Part shown: one piece after another, positions 24,693 to 33,447 of the stretch
Position numbering within the stretch: the first letter of the stretch is position 1
Layout: each line of letters starts with the position of its first letter
DNA from: VAXT01 sp038040395
Lineage (GTDB): Bacteria; Actinomycetota; Thermoleophilia; Gaiellales; Gaiellaceae
Length of the DNA stretch: 64,000 bases
NCBI GenBank assembly: GCA_038040395.1
Contig: JBBPIJ010000006.1
Location: forward strand, 1-64,000
Reading direction: 5' to 3'
Program-made: the position numbers and the translations under genes
The notes under the pieces: generated by a model
What the model saw: the letters and a program-made list of their open reading frames with translations, nothing else
What the model was told of the DNA's origin: nothing
Databases searched by the model: none

Positions 24693-25721
24693 ATGTCGTC
24701 AGCGCACCGCTTGATCGTGGTTGGCTCATCGCGGATAAGCTTTGCTGCGATTGAGCGTCTCATGGGTGGCGATGGGGGAGCGCACACAGCAGCGTTGCCC
24801 AGCGAGCAGGTTCTGCGCTGGGTGGCCGGAGTGGTCGGCGGGATGCGCGTCCTTTCGGTCGAGAACCCCTCCCGCAGCACCCACCGTCCCCCTGGCACCT
24901 TCCGCCTCCGAGTCGAAGGAACGTCGACCGGCGCCACTGACCTAATCCTGAAGGTCTCGGTGCCGCGCTGGATCACCGACGGCATGGTGATCACCAACGC
25001 CCGAGCCCTTCGGCTGGCCGAGACCCATGGCCTGGCCGGGCCGCGCCTGATCGCCGCCGATCTCGACGGGAGGGCCAGCGGAACCGTGGCTACCCTGGAG
25101 ACCTTCCTGTCCGGCAGCAGCGATCTCCCGCCGATGGTTTCTGCCGCCCGCCTCCGGGAAGCCGGAGCCGCAATCGCGAGGGTCAACGCCGTCGTCTTGG
25201 CGCCACAGGCAGACCTGCCGCCCTGGCGCGCCGCCGACGACCCAGCCGCCGACCGCCGGCGGGGCCGGACGCCTACGACACCCCTACTGAAGCAGGCCGA
25301 CGAGCGGGTCAGGTCGCATGGCGTGCCCGCGGCCGCGTCGGTGTTCCTGCATGGCGACGTCTGGGGCGGCAACATGCTGTGGGAGGGCGACCGTTGCGTC
25401 GCGCTGATCGACTGGAAGGGAGCCGGGGTTGGTGATCCGGGAGTCGATCTTGGCAGCCTTCGGATGCAGATGGCGCTTCAGTACGGCCAGGACGCGCCAG
25501 CCCATGTGTTGGAGGGCTGGCAGCGACAGGCCGGGCGGGCAGCAATCGCGGTGCCCTACTGGGATGCCGTCGCCGCGCTCAACACGCCGACCGTGATTCA
25601 CGGCGAGTGGCTCGCGGGGTTCGCCGGCGACGGCAGCCCGCTGGACGCCGCGGCCGTCACGGAGCGCCGCGACGCGTTCCTCCGCACCGCCCTCGATCAG
25701 CTTCCGACACCAATCAGCTGA
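24693..25721 (+). CDS. Aminoglycoside phosphotransferase (APH) fold kinase
   Basis: 342 aa if started at the ATG at 24693; an ATG at 24762 (MGGDGGAH) is equally possible and would remove an unusual N-terminus. Protein-kinase-like fold: ATP-lobe Lys in LILKVSVPR, Brenner-type catalytic loop FLHGDVWGGNML with the catalytic Asp, and the metal-binding Asp in LIDWKGAGVGDPGVDLG. The family includes antibiotic kinases, choline/homoserine kinases and many of unknown substrate; nothing here points to a particular one. Confidence 0.85.
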   Translation: MSSAHRLIVVGSSRISFAAIERLMGGDGGAHTAALPSEQVLRWVAGVVGGMRVLSVENPSRSTHRPPGTFRLRVEGTSTGATDLILKVSVPRWITDGMVITNARALRLAETHGLAGPRLIAADLDGRASGTVATLETFLSGSSDLPPMVSAARLREAGAAIARVNAVVLAPQADLPPWRAADDPAADRRRGRTPTTPLLKQADERVRSHGVPAAASVFLHGDVWGGNMLWEGDRCVALIDWKGAGVGDPGVDLGSLRMQMALQYGQDAPAHVLEGWQRQAGRAAIAVPYWDAVAALNTPTVIHGEWLAGFAGDGSPLDAAAVTERRDAFLRTALDQLPTPIS

Positions 25722-25787
25722 CCGCAGCGTTGCAGACACGCGGACACCGAGACCCCGCTCACCCGATCCATCCGCACGCTCGCTCAG

Positions 25788-25822
25788 GGCACATTGCGGA
25801 ACACTCGCGCAAGCGGCGTTTG
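25788..25822 (+). repeat. Dispersed intergenic repeat, copy 1
   Basis: Diverged copy: GGCACATTGCGGAACACTCG followed by CGCAAGCGGCGTTTG. Aligns over about 35 bases with the copy at 27151, matching at most positions. Lies 66 nt after the upstream gene and 24 nt before the next. Confidence 0.5.
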
Positions 25823-25845
25823 CAGGCTCCGGCTAGCTTCTCCGC

Positions 25846-26427
25846 GTGGCTCGTGACACCTCGTCCTGGGAGGGGCTTCATCTCTACACGGACAGGCTTT
25901 GCCTACGCATGCCGACTCCGCGGGACGCAGACGCTCTTTACGACCTGTTCACGGACGCCGACGTTATGCATGGCTTGGACAAGGATCCCGTCTCGGCACC
26001 CGAGGAAGCACGAGCCATCATCCAAGAGTGGATCGGCGCTTGGAGAACGGACGGGCTCGGTCCCTTCATTATTGAGGCCGCGGCTGCCAACCGGCAGGTG
26101 GTCGGCCAGGCTGGTCTCATGATTTTCGATACACGCGGCTGGACGCCCTCGACCTGGGCTAACGCAGGAAATCATGGTCAGCCCGAGCTTGGATGGGCCT
26201 TGATACGGGCGCACTGGGGCCACGGATATGCGACCGAAGCAGCCGCGGCCATCCGGGAATGGGCACACGAGTGTCGATCCATCGAACGGCTTGTCTCTCT
26301 GATCTCGTCCGACAACGTCCGCTCTCAGCGAGTCGCGGAGAGACTCGGTGCGATACCTACAGAAACCGTCACCCCTGCACATTCGGGGCGGAAAACAGTC
26401 GTTTGGAGACATCCGCCCGCCGCCTGA
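25846..26427 (+). CDS. GNAT family N-acetyltransferase (RimJ/RimL-like)
   Basis: 193 aa from a GTG. RimJ/RimL-type acetyltransferase: LYTDRLCLRMPTPRDADALYDLF at the N-terminus, ELGWALIRAHWGHGYATEAAAAIREWA as acetyl-CoA-binding motif A (Q/R-x-x-G-x-G/A as WGHGYAT), and SLISSDNVRSQRVAERLGAIP as motif B. The acceptor is unknown. Flanked on both sides by copies of the dispersed intergenic repeat. Confidence 0.88.
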   Translation: MARDTSSWEGLHLYTDRLCLRMPTPRDADALYDLFTDADVMHGLDKDPVSAPEEARAIIQEWIGAWRTDGLGPFIIEAAAANRQVVGQAGLMIFDTRGWTPSTWANAGNHGQPELGWALIRAHWGHGYATEAAAAIREWAHECRSIERLVSLISSDNVRSQRVAERLGAIPTETVTPAHSGRKTVVWRHPPAA

Positions 26428-26506
26428 CGCGGAAACGAACTCCGCCTGCTCGTCCCCGCCGACCGTCAGCTTCACGCTAGCCACATCTGCAGCCGAGCGC
26501 GCCTCG

Positions 26507-26535
26507 GGTGACATTCCCGAATACTGGCCCAGGCG
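26507..26535 (+). repeat. Dispersed intergenic repeat, copy 2
   Basis: GGTGACATTCCCGAATACTG followed by GCCCAGGCG. The core ACATTCCCGAAYACTGGCCCAG is shared with the copy at 27151 with one change. Confidence 0.65.
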
Positions 26536-26584
26536 AGGGGTGTAATGTCAGCCGCCTGTTTCTTCGACCGGGGGAGAGGTCTCC

Positions 26585-27070
26585 GTGGGGGCTGCGACCG
26601 GCGCGTATCTGCACCAACCCGAGGCGGGTGAGCTTCGCTGGATGGGGGAGACCTCCACCTACTTCCTGGCCACGGGGGAGCAGACGGGACAGACGTTCGC
26701 CCTGGTCGACGAGCAGGGGAAGCGCGGAGATAGCGTCCCCCTGCACTTGCACCGGAACGACATGGAGTCCTTCTACGTGGTCGAAGGCGAGATCACGCTC
26801 TACATCGGCGACCAGCCAGGGGTCCGGGCCAGCGCCGGTTCGTTCGCGCACCTACCCGGTGGGACCGTTCACGGCTTCCGAATCGAGTCGGAAACGGCCC
26901 GCTACCTCATTCTCACTACGCCGCGCCATGGGCAGTTCTACCGCGCGATCACACTGCCTTCGCGACCAGGGGGCTTGCCGCCGCTCGAGTCGATCGACGG
27001 ATCGCAGATCAAGCAGGCCAGCGAGGAGTACGGCGTCGAGTTCGTCGGACCATTGCCTGACGACGGCTGA
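26585..27070 (+). CDS. Cupin domain protein (quercetin dioxygenase-like)
   Basis: 161 aa. Metal-binding cupin motif 1 is PLHLHRNDMESFYVVEGEITLYIG (His, His, Glu) and motif 2 is FAHLPGGTVHGFRI with the fourth His ligand, so the site looks complete. The N-terminal TYFLATGEQTGQTFALV strand and the C-terminal tail match the large bicupin-like quercetin dioxygenase-related group in single-domain form. Substrate unknown. Start GTG. Confidence 0.87.
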   Translation: MGAATGAYLHQPEAGELRWMGETSTYFLATGEQTGQTFALVDEQGKRGDSVPLHLHRNDMESFYVVEGEITLYIGDQPGVRASAGSFAHLPGGTVHGFRIESETARYLILTTPRHGQFYRAITLPSRPGGLPPLESIDGSQIKQASEEYGVEFVGPLPDDG

Positions 27071-27150
27071 CCTCAGGGGCGACCAGTCCGGCGGCTGCTC
27101 ACTACTTGCGGTAGCGCCTCCTGTGGGGTCGCAAACGCTTTCGGCGTTGG

Positions 27151-27185
27151 GGGGACATTCCCGAACACTGGCCCAGACGGCGTTC
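27151..27185 (+). repeat. Dispersed intergenic repeat, copy 3
   Basis: GGGGACATTCCCGAACACTG followed by GCCCAGACGGCGTTC. Preceded by a small AACGC/GCGTT hairpin. Lies 80 nt after the cupin stop and 13 nt before the stop of the convergent lipoprotein gene. Confidence 0.65.
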
Positions 27186-27197
27186 GAGCAGATTGGC

Positions 27198-28268
27198 CTA
27201 ACGCAGGGGCGCGAACGAGTCGCTGCCGCTGTCGCTGCGATCGGGTAGCGGCACGGTCTTTATCGCGAGACGTGCTTCGCCGGGCCGCCAAACCGCCACC
27301 ACGTCTTTGCCACCGCTTTCGCTGAGTAGCACTAACCGGCCGTCGTCCATCCAGGCCATGCTCGTCCGCTTGAGCGCGACGAGCGCTGGCATGCTCGGTA
27401 GGTGTGTCAGCCTCGCGGTTGCGAGGTCGAGTAGCCAGACATCGAGGCCCTGACCTCCCTCCCACGCAGGGTTGGCGAATGCGACGGCCACGTAGCGCCC
27501 CCGTGCATCGACGGCAGGTGCGTCTAGTCGACCAATCGTTCGCGGCCAGGTCACGCGCCGCGTTTCGCGCGTCGACGCGTTCAGGAGGGTAAAAGAGTCG
27601 CCCGGCCCCGATAGCACTAGCGTCTTCCCGGCCGCCGCGATCACGCCCCGACCCGTGTTGAGAATCGTGCGGCCGGTGCGGGGGTCGAGGAGCTTCGTCC
27701 TGTTCATCACGACGCCCAGCTCACCACCAGGGTAGATCGTTGATCGGCACGGAAACGGCCGGGCAGGGGTCACCACGCCGCCGTCAAGCCGCAGTTGCCG
27801 GAGCGTGCATCGAGTCGGAGCCGCGAAGCTCTTCACCCAAATCGATTCACCGTCCGCAGCGGGAACAACGTCGGCTCCAGTCCCCAGCCGAGACGCCCGC
27901 CCGAGCCGCCCACGCACCCCGTAGAGGTCGGCCCGGAGCCAGGCGCCTCGCGCAACGACGACCGCTGCACGCCCGCCAACGGAGACGACAGACAGAGTTC
28001 CGCGTTTCAGCGCGTCCACGCCGTGCACCGGCGTCACGCGACCAGAATCAACATCGAGGACGAACGGCGGGTTATCAGCAACAACCAGCCGTAACCCGGT
28101 GTTCCCCGCAAGCGCCTTTCCACGCAGAGGCGGTGCGTCGTTCGCCGCAACCGTGAGGGTAGCCGCGTCTGGGGCGACTTCTCGTCGTTGTCCTTCGCTC
28201 CCACGGCAGCCCGAAGCAGTAAGCGCCAGCACTCCGCTGACAGCCGCAACAAGCAATCGGCAACTCAT
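27198..28268 (-). CDS. Lipoprotein with predicted beta-propeller
   Basis: 356 aa from the ATG at 28268. Signal peptide MSCRLLVAAVSGVLALTASGC with lipobox TASGC. The remainder is a series of short beta-rich repeats (VVADNPPFVLDVDSGRVTPV, KLLDPRTGRTILNTG, DVWLLDLATARLTHLPSMP, LVLLSESGGKDVVAVWRPGE) resembling WD40-like/TolB-type blades. No catalytic motif. It is one of the few minus-strand genes in this block; function unknown. Confidence 0.7.
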   Translation of the reverse strand: MSCRLLVAAVSGVLALTASGCRGSEGQRREVAPDAATLTVAANDAPPLRGKALAGNTGLRLVVADNPPFVLDVDSGRVTPVHGVDALKRGTLSVVSVGGRAAVVVARGAWLRADLYGVRGRLGRASRLGTGADVVPAADGESIWVKSFAAPTRCTLRQLRLDGGVVTPARPFPCRSTIYPGGELGVVMNRTKLLDPRTGRTILNTGRGVIAAAGKTLVLSGPGDSFTLLNASTRETRRVTWPRTIGRLDAPAVDARGRYVAVAFANPAWEGGQGLDVWLLDLATARLTHLPSMPALVALKRTSMAWMDDGRLVLLSESGGKDVVAVWRPGEARLAIKTVPLPDRSDSGSDSFAPLR

Positions 28269-28354
28269 CTCAACCCCTCTACACCTTCTTCGTCTCGGAG
28301 GTTCCATCAAGACCATGACACCGGCATGCTGTCCCTTACCATGCCGTCGCCTCA

Positions 28355-28384
28355 GGGGAGATTCCCGGACGCCGGCCCAGGCCG
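28355..28384 (+). repeat. Dispersed intergenic repeat, copy 4 (diverged)
   Basis: GGGGAGATTCCCGGACGCCG followed by GCCCAGGCCG. Same orientation as the other three copies, 12 nt before the stop of the next minus-strand gene. Confidence 0.45.
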
Positions 28385-28395
28385 TGAGCCGTTGC

Positions 28396-29073
28396 CTACT
28401 GGCCCATCAGGTCCTGGAAAGCGGGCTCGTTCCGAATCGGATCGAAGTCTGAGTCGCCCTTCGCCATGTCGCGACAGCCCTCCCACATGCCGATCGCCTG
28501 GCGGAGGTGCTCGACGGCGTCGGCGGTCCGGCCCGCAAGGCTCTCGCAGCACGCCACGTTGAAGTAGAGGTACGCCTGGTCGGGGCGGGCCTCGATGAGC
28601 TCGCGTCCCCTGTCCGCCGCCTCCGCGTACCTGCCGGCCTCGTAGATGGGTCGCACCGGATCCCACAGCTCGGCAGCGAACTGTTGGATCGAGTCGGGTA
28701 GCCCCACCCACGGATGACGGCGAGAGTCGTACCCCGACTCGGTGGGCGGCGGGAAGGACGGGTCGGCGAACGAGCCGACCGAGACGACGATCAGGTCCGG
28801 CTCCGTCGGTTCCGTGTAGAAGACCTGTGAGCCGCAGTCAGGGCAGAAATGGAAGACGTGCTCCTTCCTGTCTGCCTCGTCCGAGATTCGCCCGTAGTCG
28901 CTGAAGCGACCGACGACCTGCACTTGATCCGCTTTGAAGCCCGCCTGCATTCCGAAGGCGCTTCCGGTCCGGCGTTGGCAGGCGAGACAGTTGCAGATGG
29001 AAACGGCAAATGGATCGCCCGTGACTTCCAGGCGAAGTTGCCCGCAGTGACAGGCGGCCTCTCGAGTCGCCAT
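28396..29073 (-). CDS. GFA/CENP-V zinc domain fused to a TPR-like C-terminal domain
   Basis: 225 aa from the ATG at 29073. The N-terminal GFA (glutathione-dependent formaldehyde-activating-like) domain has zinc ligands in ACHCGQLRLEV, SICNCLACQRRTGS and HFCPDCGSQVFY. After about residue 130, where GFA proteins normally end, the chain continues into a tetratricopeptide-like helical unit: YEAGRYAEAADRGRELIEARP, YLYFNVACCESLAGRTADAVEHL, then DFDPIRNEPAFQDL. That tail is familiar from actinobacterial cupin-TPR proteins. Catalytic activity is not proven for most GFA proteins. A longer upstream frame is not supported. Confidence 0.85.
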   Translation of the reverse strand: MATREAACHCGQLRLEVTGDPFAVSICNCLACQRRTGSAFGMQAGFKADQVQVVGRFSDYGRISDEADRKEHVFHFCPDCGSQVFYTEPTEPDLIVVSVGSFADPSFPPPTESGYDSRRHPWVGLPDSIQQFAAELWDPVRPIYEAGRYAEAADRGRELIEARPDQAYLYFNVACCESLAGRTADAVEHLRQAIGMWEGCRDMAKGDSDFDPIRNEPAFQDLMGQ

Positions 29074-29110
29074 CGCCGCGAAATCTAGCCGAGGCCGGTC
29101 GCTGCGCTGA

Positions 29111-29560
29111 TCAGCTCGACCTGGTGCGAGGCAGCCACCTGCCCACCCGGGCACAGTACGTCTCGTACTCTGCGCCGAACCGGCGACGGAGACCGGGCTC
29201 TTCTTCGAACAGGACGAAGACGTGGAAGAAGAGCCACGCGACAACGGCCCACGCGAAGAGGATCTCCCGGCCGAGCAGGAACGCCTGACCGACGATCAGG
29301 GCGATCACGCCGGCGTACATCGGGTTCCGCATCAACCGATAGGAGCCGCGGGCCACGAACCGCTCAGGCGGGGCCCACGGCGCCGGCGTCCCCCGCCCCT
29401 GTACTGCGAAGCGAGTCGTGGTCTCGAGGACGAGCCCGGCGCCAAGCGCCAGGACGGCCCCGCCGAGAAACCGAAGCGCAAGCGGCTGCGCGTCCGCATG
29501 CCACCGCGTCAACAGCCAGGGGACGAGCCCGGCCACGATCGTCGGGCCGCCGACGAGCAC
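29111..29560 (-). CDS. Isoprenylcysteine/phospholipid methyltransferase family membrane protein
   Basis: 149 aa, four to five membrane helices. The conserved C-terminal SAM-binding region of the ICMT/PEMT superfamily is present: GSYRLMRNPMYAGVIALIVGQAFLLG (the RxxRNPxY box), then FEEEPGLRRRFGAEYETYCARVGRW (EExxLxxxFGxxYxxY). Start GTG at 29560. Substrate unknown; bacterial members methylate lipids or small thiols. Lies 48 nt after livK on the same strand. Confidence 0.85.
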   Translation of the reverse strand: MLVGGPTIVAGLVPWLLTRWHADAQPLALRFLGGAVLALGAGLVLETTTRFAVQGRGTPAPWAPPERFVARGSYRLMRNPMYAGVIALIVGQAFLLGREILFAWAVVAWLFFHVFVLFEEEPGLRRRFGAEYETYCARVGRWLPRTRSS

Positions 29561-29608
29561 GAAGCCGAAGGCACCCGTCGACGCCCGTAGCCTCGATCTG
29601 GCCAGGGC

Positions 29609-30826
29609 CTAGCTCTTGGCTTTGAGGAGCCCGCCGAACGAGATCCACTTCCCGTTGTGCCAGCGCTGGAGGCGCGCCTGGTCGATCGGGTAGTGCTCGA
29701 GCGAGGTCGTCTTGATGACCATCGTCGGCAGCAGGAACGGGTTGTTCCGCTCGTTCAGGTGCGTGGCTGCGTTCATGATCGAGGCCCGCGTCGGGTTCTT
29801 CCCGGCATGCTTCAGCGCGTCGACGAACGTGAACGCGGACGACATCCCGTAGAGGTTGTAGACGTCCTTGATGTTCCCCTTCGGCGCGTACTTGCGCATG
29901 ATCTTTCGGTAGAGCAGCACCCCGGGGTCGCGGTTCCACTTGGGGTCGTTCGGATCCTTGAGGAACACGATCGAGATCGAGCCCTCGACACGCTTGTTCT
30001 GGTTGCGGCTCGAGGAGATGACCATCACGTTGGAGGCGCTCGAGACCGCGTTGACGAAGATCTTCGGCTTCCAGCCGAGGCCGTTCACGTACTGGTAGGC
30101 CTGGATCGTGAACTTCGGCGTCGAGAAGAGCATGAGGATCCCGGCCTTCGAGCCCCTGAGCCTTGCGACCTGCGACTGGACGTTGTCGTCGGTCGCCGCG
30201 TAGCCGACCTTCGAGATGATGTTCCCCTTCCGCGGCCCGAGCCCGCGCTGGAGGCCCTTGATCAGATCGGCCCCGTAGCTGTCGTCCTGATAGAGGATCG
30301 CGATCTTCGCCGTGGGCATCGTCCGCCGGATGTAGTTGCCGTACATCGCGCCCTCGGCGATGTAGGTGGGTATGTAGCCGATCGTCCACGGGTACTGCTT
30401 GGAGTCGCGGCCGAAGGTCGTCGCGCCCGAGGCGGCGAAGAGCTGCGGCACATGGAGCTCGTTCAGGTACGGGCGAATCGCCTCGTTGTGCTCGGTGCCG
30501 AGCGAGTTGAAGATCGCGAAGACCCTCTTGTCCTGGACGAGGACGCGCGTCTGGCGCACCGTCTCCGACGGGAGGTACTGGTCGTCGAGGTACTCGTACT
30601 GGATCTTCCGCTTGTTGACCCCGCCGCGCGCGTTCACGTACTTGAAGTACGCCTCGGCGCCCTTGGCAACCGACTGGAAGGCCTGCGCGGAGCCCGAGAG
30701 CGGCGCGGTGCCGCCGATGTGAATCGTCGTCGGGGTGATCCCCGGATCGGCGGAGCTCCCGCCGAACGCGACCGGGAGTCCGAGCGCGAAGAACGCTGCA
30801 CATACGAGGAAAAGCCGCTTGCCCAT
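29609..30826 (-). CDS. livK: Branched-chain amino-acid ABC transporter, substrate-binding protein
   Basis: 405 aa, periplasmic-binding-fold type I. Secretion signal MGKRLFLVCAAFFALGLPVAFG without a lipobox Cys, so it is likely anchored otherwise or released. Mature start TTIHIGGTAPLSGSAQAFQSVAKGAEAYFKYVNARGGVNKRKI is typical of LivK/LivJ, with SLGTEHNEAIRPYLNELHVPQLFAASGA forming the ligand cleft. ATG at 30826, 5 nt after the livM stop. The ligand may be a branched-chain amino acid, an amide or urea; the operon does not settle this. The symbol marks the family role only. Confidence 0.9.
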   Translation of the reverse strand: MGKRLFLVCAAFFALGLPVAFGGSSADPGITPTTIHIGGTAPLSGSAQAFQSVAKGAEAYFKYVNARGGVNKRKIQYEYLDDQYLPSETVRQTRVLVQDKRVFAIFNSLGTEHNEAIRPYLNELHVPQLFAASGATTFGRDSKQYPWTIGYIPTYIAEGAMYGNYIRRTMPTAKIAILYQDDSYGADLIKGLQRGLGPRKGNIISKVGYAATDDNVQSQVARLRGSKAGILMLFSTPKFTIQAYQYVNGLGWKPKIFVNAVSSASNVMVISSSRNQNKRVEGSISIVFLKDPNDPKWNRDPGVLLYRKIMRKYAPKGNIKDVYNLYGMSSAFTFVDALKHAGKNPTRASIMNAATHLNERNNPFLLPTMVIKTTSLEHYPIDQARLQRWHNGKWISFGGLLKAKS

Positions 30827-30831
30827 GACGT

Positions 30832-31848
30832 CTATGACCGAGTGTATAGCCGACTTGTTAGGGGAGCTAGGGCTCTGCGCAGGCCGCCGGCGACACCCGT
30901 CGGTAGGAGGAGCACGATCAGGATGAGCGCGGCGCCGTACACAGCATCGGGAACGCCCTGCGCCTTCGAGATGTGCACGGCCGCGTCGGGCAGGAACTGG
31001 ATGAACGCCGCACCCGCGAGCGCTCCCCACAGCGAGCCGAGCCCGGCGATGACCGCGCCCACGAGCAAGGTGAGCGAGAGCTTGGCCGGGAACGATTGCG
31101 GGTCGGCGAAGGCGACCGCGATCACGAGCAGCGAGCCGGCGATCCCCGCGTAGGCGGCGCTGATCGCGAACGCGAAGGTCTTGTACGCCGCGATGTTGAC
31201 CCCCGACGATGCGGCGGCGACCTCGCTGTCCCGGACGGCGCGGAACGCGCGACCAGGCGGTCCGCGCAGCAAGAGCCAGGCGACGACGAGCAGCACAAGC
31301 GCCACCGCCCAGGTCAGGTAGTAGACGGCGCGCGTGAACGTGACCGTCTGGCCGAGGATGCTCACGTCCTCGAAGCCCTTGCCCGTGAGATCCGAGCTGC
31401 CGAAGAGCTGGATCGCCTGGCCGCCCTTCGTGACGGATTCGAGCTTGTCCCAGCTGAGGAGATCGGGCATCGCCACGGCGAGGCCGAACGTGGCCAGGGC
31501 GAGGTAGAGCCCGGAGAGGCGGAGCGCCGGAATGCCGACGAGGAAGCCCGCGGCGCCCGCCACGAGGCCTGCGATCGGGATCGTCCAGAGGTCGCGCACG
31601 CCATGCTCGGCGACCAGGATCGCCGTCGTGTAGCCGCCGATCGCCATGAAAGCGCCGTGTCCGAGCGAGATCTGGCCCGTGTACCCCGTGACGATGTTCA
31701 GGCCGAGGATGGCGATGAAGTAGACGCCCATCTGGGCGCCCTTGATGTCGCCGACCTGGTCCCAGCGAGGCGCGAGGAAGATCGCGACGATCGCGACGGA
31801 GAGCGCGAGGACGGTCGCCCCGCCCCGGGCGAGCGTGAGCCTAGACAC
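30832..31848 (-). CDS. livM: Branched-chain amino-acid ABC transporter permease (LivM)
   Basis: 338 aa, about nine membrane helices. LivM signature ILGLNIVTGYTGQISLGHGAFMAIGGYTTAIL, then LYLALATFGLAV and the coupling region RGPPGRAFRAVRDSEVAAASSGVNIAAYKTFAFAISAAYAGIAGSL. Overlaps livH by 8 nt. Forms the inner-membrane channel with LivH. Confidence 0.95.
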   Translation of the reverse strand: MSRLTLARGGATVLALSVAIVAIFLAPRWDQVGDIKGAQMGVYFIAILGLNIVTGYTGQISLGHGAFMAIGGYTTAILVAEHGVRDLWTIPIAGLVAGAAGFLVGIPALRLSGLYLALATFGLAVAMPDLLSWDKLESVTKGGQAIQLFGSSDLTGKGFEDVSILGQTVTFTRAVYYLTWAVALVLLVVAWLLLRGPPGRAFRAVRDSEVAAASSGVNIAAYKTFAFAISAAYAGIAGSLLVIAVAFADPQSFPAKLSLTLLVGAVIAGLGSLWGALAGAAFIQFLPDAAVHISKAQGVPDAVYGAALILIVLLLPTGVAGGLRRALAPLTSRLYTRS

Positions 31849-32740
31849 GGCGCACCACTGCGCGGCCGAAGAGCCCGGCCGGCCGGACGAGCAGGACCGT
31901 GAGGATCACCGCGAGCGCGATCGGCAGCCGCATGCGGTCGAGCTCGAGGTGCACGTGGGTGTCGTAGGTCGCGATCAGGTTCAGCATGACGCCGATCGTG
32001 AGCCCACCGACGATCGCGCCGACCGGGCTCGCGAGGCCGCCGAGCACCGCCGCGGCGAAGGCGTAGATGAGCACCGGCCGCATCATGTTCGGCTCGAGCG
32101 GCGGAGCGGCCGCCGCGGTGAACATTCCCGCGACCGCGCCGATAGCGGCAGCGAGGCCCCAGCCGAGCGCGAGCATCCAGCCGACGCGCACGCCGACCAG
32201 CCGGCTCGCCGTCGGATTGAGCGCCGCCGCGCGGATTGCGAGCCCGAGCTTGGTGTGCTGGAACAGCAGGTAGAGACCCACGACCAGGCCGAGCGTGACG
32301 AGGAGGATGCCCGCGTCCTGCTTCGAGACCGCGACGCCGCCGATGTCCCAGGCGCTCGTCGGGAACGGCCGGTTCGGCGGAAACGAGCGCACCTCCGCCG
32401 TCCAGATCCAGTTCGAGAGCCCGCCGAGCAGGATGAAGAGCCCGATCGTGAGGATGACCACTGTGAGCACGGGCCCGCCCTCGACCGGCCTCACGACGAT
32501 TCGCTCGAGCGCGACCCCGCCGACGAAGGCGATCACGAGCGTCAGCGCGAACGCGAGCCAGTAGCCGAGGCCGTGGTCGATGAGCGTCCACGCGATGAAG
32601 GTCGTGAACGTCGCCAGCTCGCCCTGCGCGAAGTTCACGACTCCGGTCGAGCGGTAGATGATCACGATCGCGAGGGCAAGGCTCGCGTAAATGGAGCCCG
32701 AGGCGAGGCCGCTCACGACCTGTTGGGCGAATTCCACCAT
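31841..32740 (-). CDS. livH: Branched-chain amino-acid ABC transporter permease (LivH)
   Basis: 299 aa from the ATG at 32740 (MVEFAQQVVSGLASGSIYASLAL), one base overlapping the livF stop. LivH features: VVNFAQGELATFTTFIAWTL, LGLAIRAAALNPTASRLVGVRVGWMLALGWGLAAAIGAVAGMF (EAA-like coupling loop) and LGGLASPVGAIVGGLTIG. A much longer frame upstream overlaps livF and is not coding. Confidence 0.95.
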   Translation of the reverse strand: MVEFAQQVVSGLASGSIYASLALAIVIIYRSTGVVNFAQGELATFTTFIAWTLIDHGLGYWLAFALTLVIAFVGGVALERIVVRPVEGGPVLTVVILTIGLFILLGGLSNWIWTAEVRSFPPNRPFPTSAWDIGGVAVSKQDAGILLVTLGLVVGLYLLFQHTKLGLAIRAAALNPTASRLVGVRVGWMLALGWGLAAAIGAVAGMFTAAAAPPLEPNMMRPVLIYAFAAAVLGGLASPVGAIVGGLTIGVMLNLIATYDTHVHLELDRMRLPIALAVILTVLLVRPAGLFGRAVVRRV

Positions 32741-33447
32741 CAGTAACCCAGGTACGCCTTCCGCACGGACTCGTTCTCGGCCAGCTCGGCGCTCGGCCCT
32801 TCGAGCGCGACCCGGCCGACCTCGAGCACGTAGGCCCGGCTGGAGGAGCGGAGCGCGAGGGATGCGTTCTGCTCGACGACGAGGACGGCGAGACCGTCCT
32901 TCTCGTTCAACTCGCCCACGATCCGGAAGATCTCGCGCACAACCAGGGGGGCGAGACCGAGGGAGGGCTCGTCGAGGAGCAGCATGCGCGGACGGGCCAT
33001 GAGCGCGCGGGCCAGCGCGAGCATCTGCTGCTCTCCGCCCGAGAGCGTGCCCGCCTGCTGGTCGCGCCGGTCCTCGAGCCAGGGAAAGTAGCCGCGCACG
33101 CGCTCGTAGTCTCCGGCGAAGCCGCCCCGCCGCAGATATGCGCCGAGCCGCAGGTTCTCGTGCACGGTGAGCTCGCTGAAGATGCCGCGCCCTTCGGGGA
33201 CATGGGCAATTCCGATGCGTGCCACCTTCTCCGGCGAGGCTCGGCTGATCCGAGTCCCGGCGAAGCTGACATCGCCAGAGGTCGAGACGAGGCCGGAGAT
33301 CGCGCGCAACGTCGTGGTCTTGCCCGCTCCGTTCCCGCCGAGGACGGCCACGACCTCGCCCTCCCCCACGCTCAGCGAGATGCCGTGCAGCGCCTCGACC
33401 TGGCCGTAGCGCGCCTTCACGTCCGCGAGCTCGAGGAGCGGCGCCAC
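32740..33447 (-). CDS. livF: Branched-chain amino-acid ABC transporter ATPase (LivF)
   Basis: 235 aa from the GTG at 33447. Walker A GGNGAGKTT, Q-loop region HVPEGRGIFSELTVHENL, signature LSGGEQQMLALARAL, Walker B MLLLDEPSLGLAP, H-loop area replaced in LivF fashion by VEQNASLAL. Its ribosome binding site GGAAGGG lies inside the right-hand terminal repeat of the structured element that separates it from livG, so expression may depend on that element. Confidence 0.95.
   Translation of the reverse strand: MAPLLELADVKARYGQVEALHGISLSVGEGEVVAVLGGNGAGKTTTLRAISGLVSTSGDVSFAGTRISRASPEKVARIGIAHVPEGRGIFSELTVHENLRLGAYLRRGGFAGDYERVRGYFPWLEDRRDQQAGTLSGGEQQMLALARALMARPRMLLLDEPSLGLAPLVVREIFRIVGELNEKDGLAVLVVEQNASLALRSSSRAYVLEVGRVALEGPSAELAENESVRKAYLGY

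Noticed and set aside
25722..28395. Integron gene-cassette array
   Set aside because: Spacing of small genes and a repeat at each junction resembles cassettes, but I find no matched RYYYAAC / GTTRRRY core pairs and no integrase in the window.
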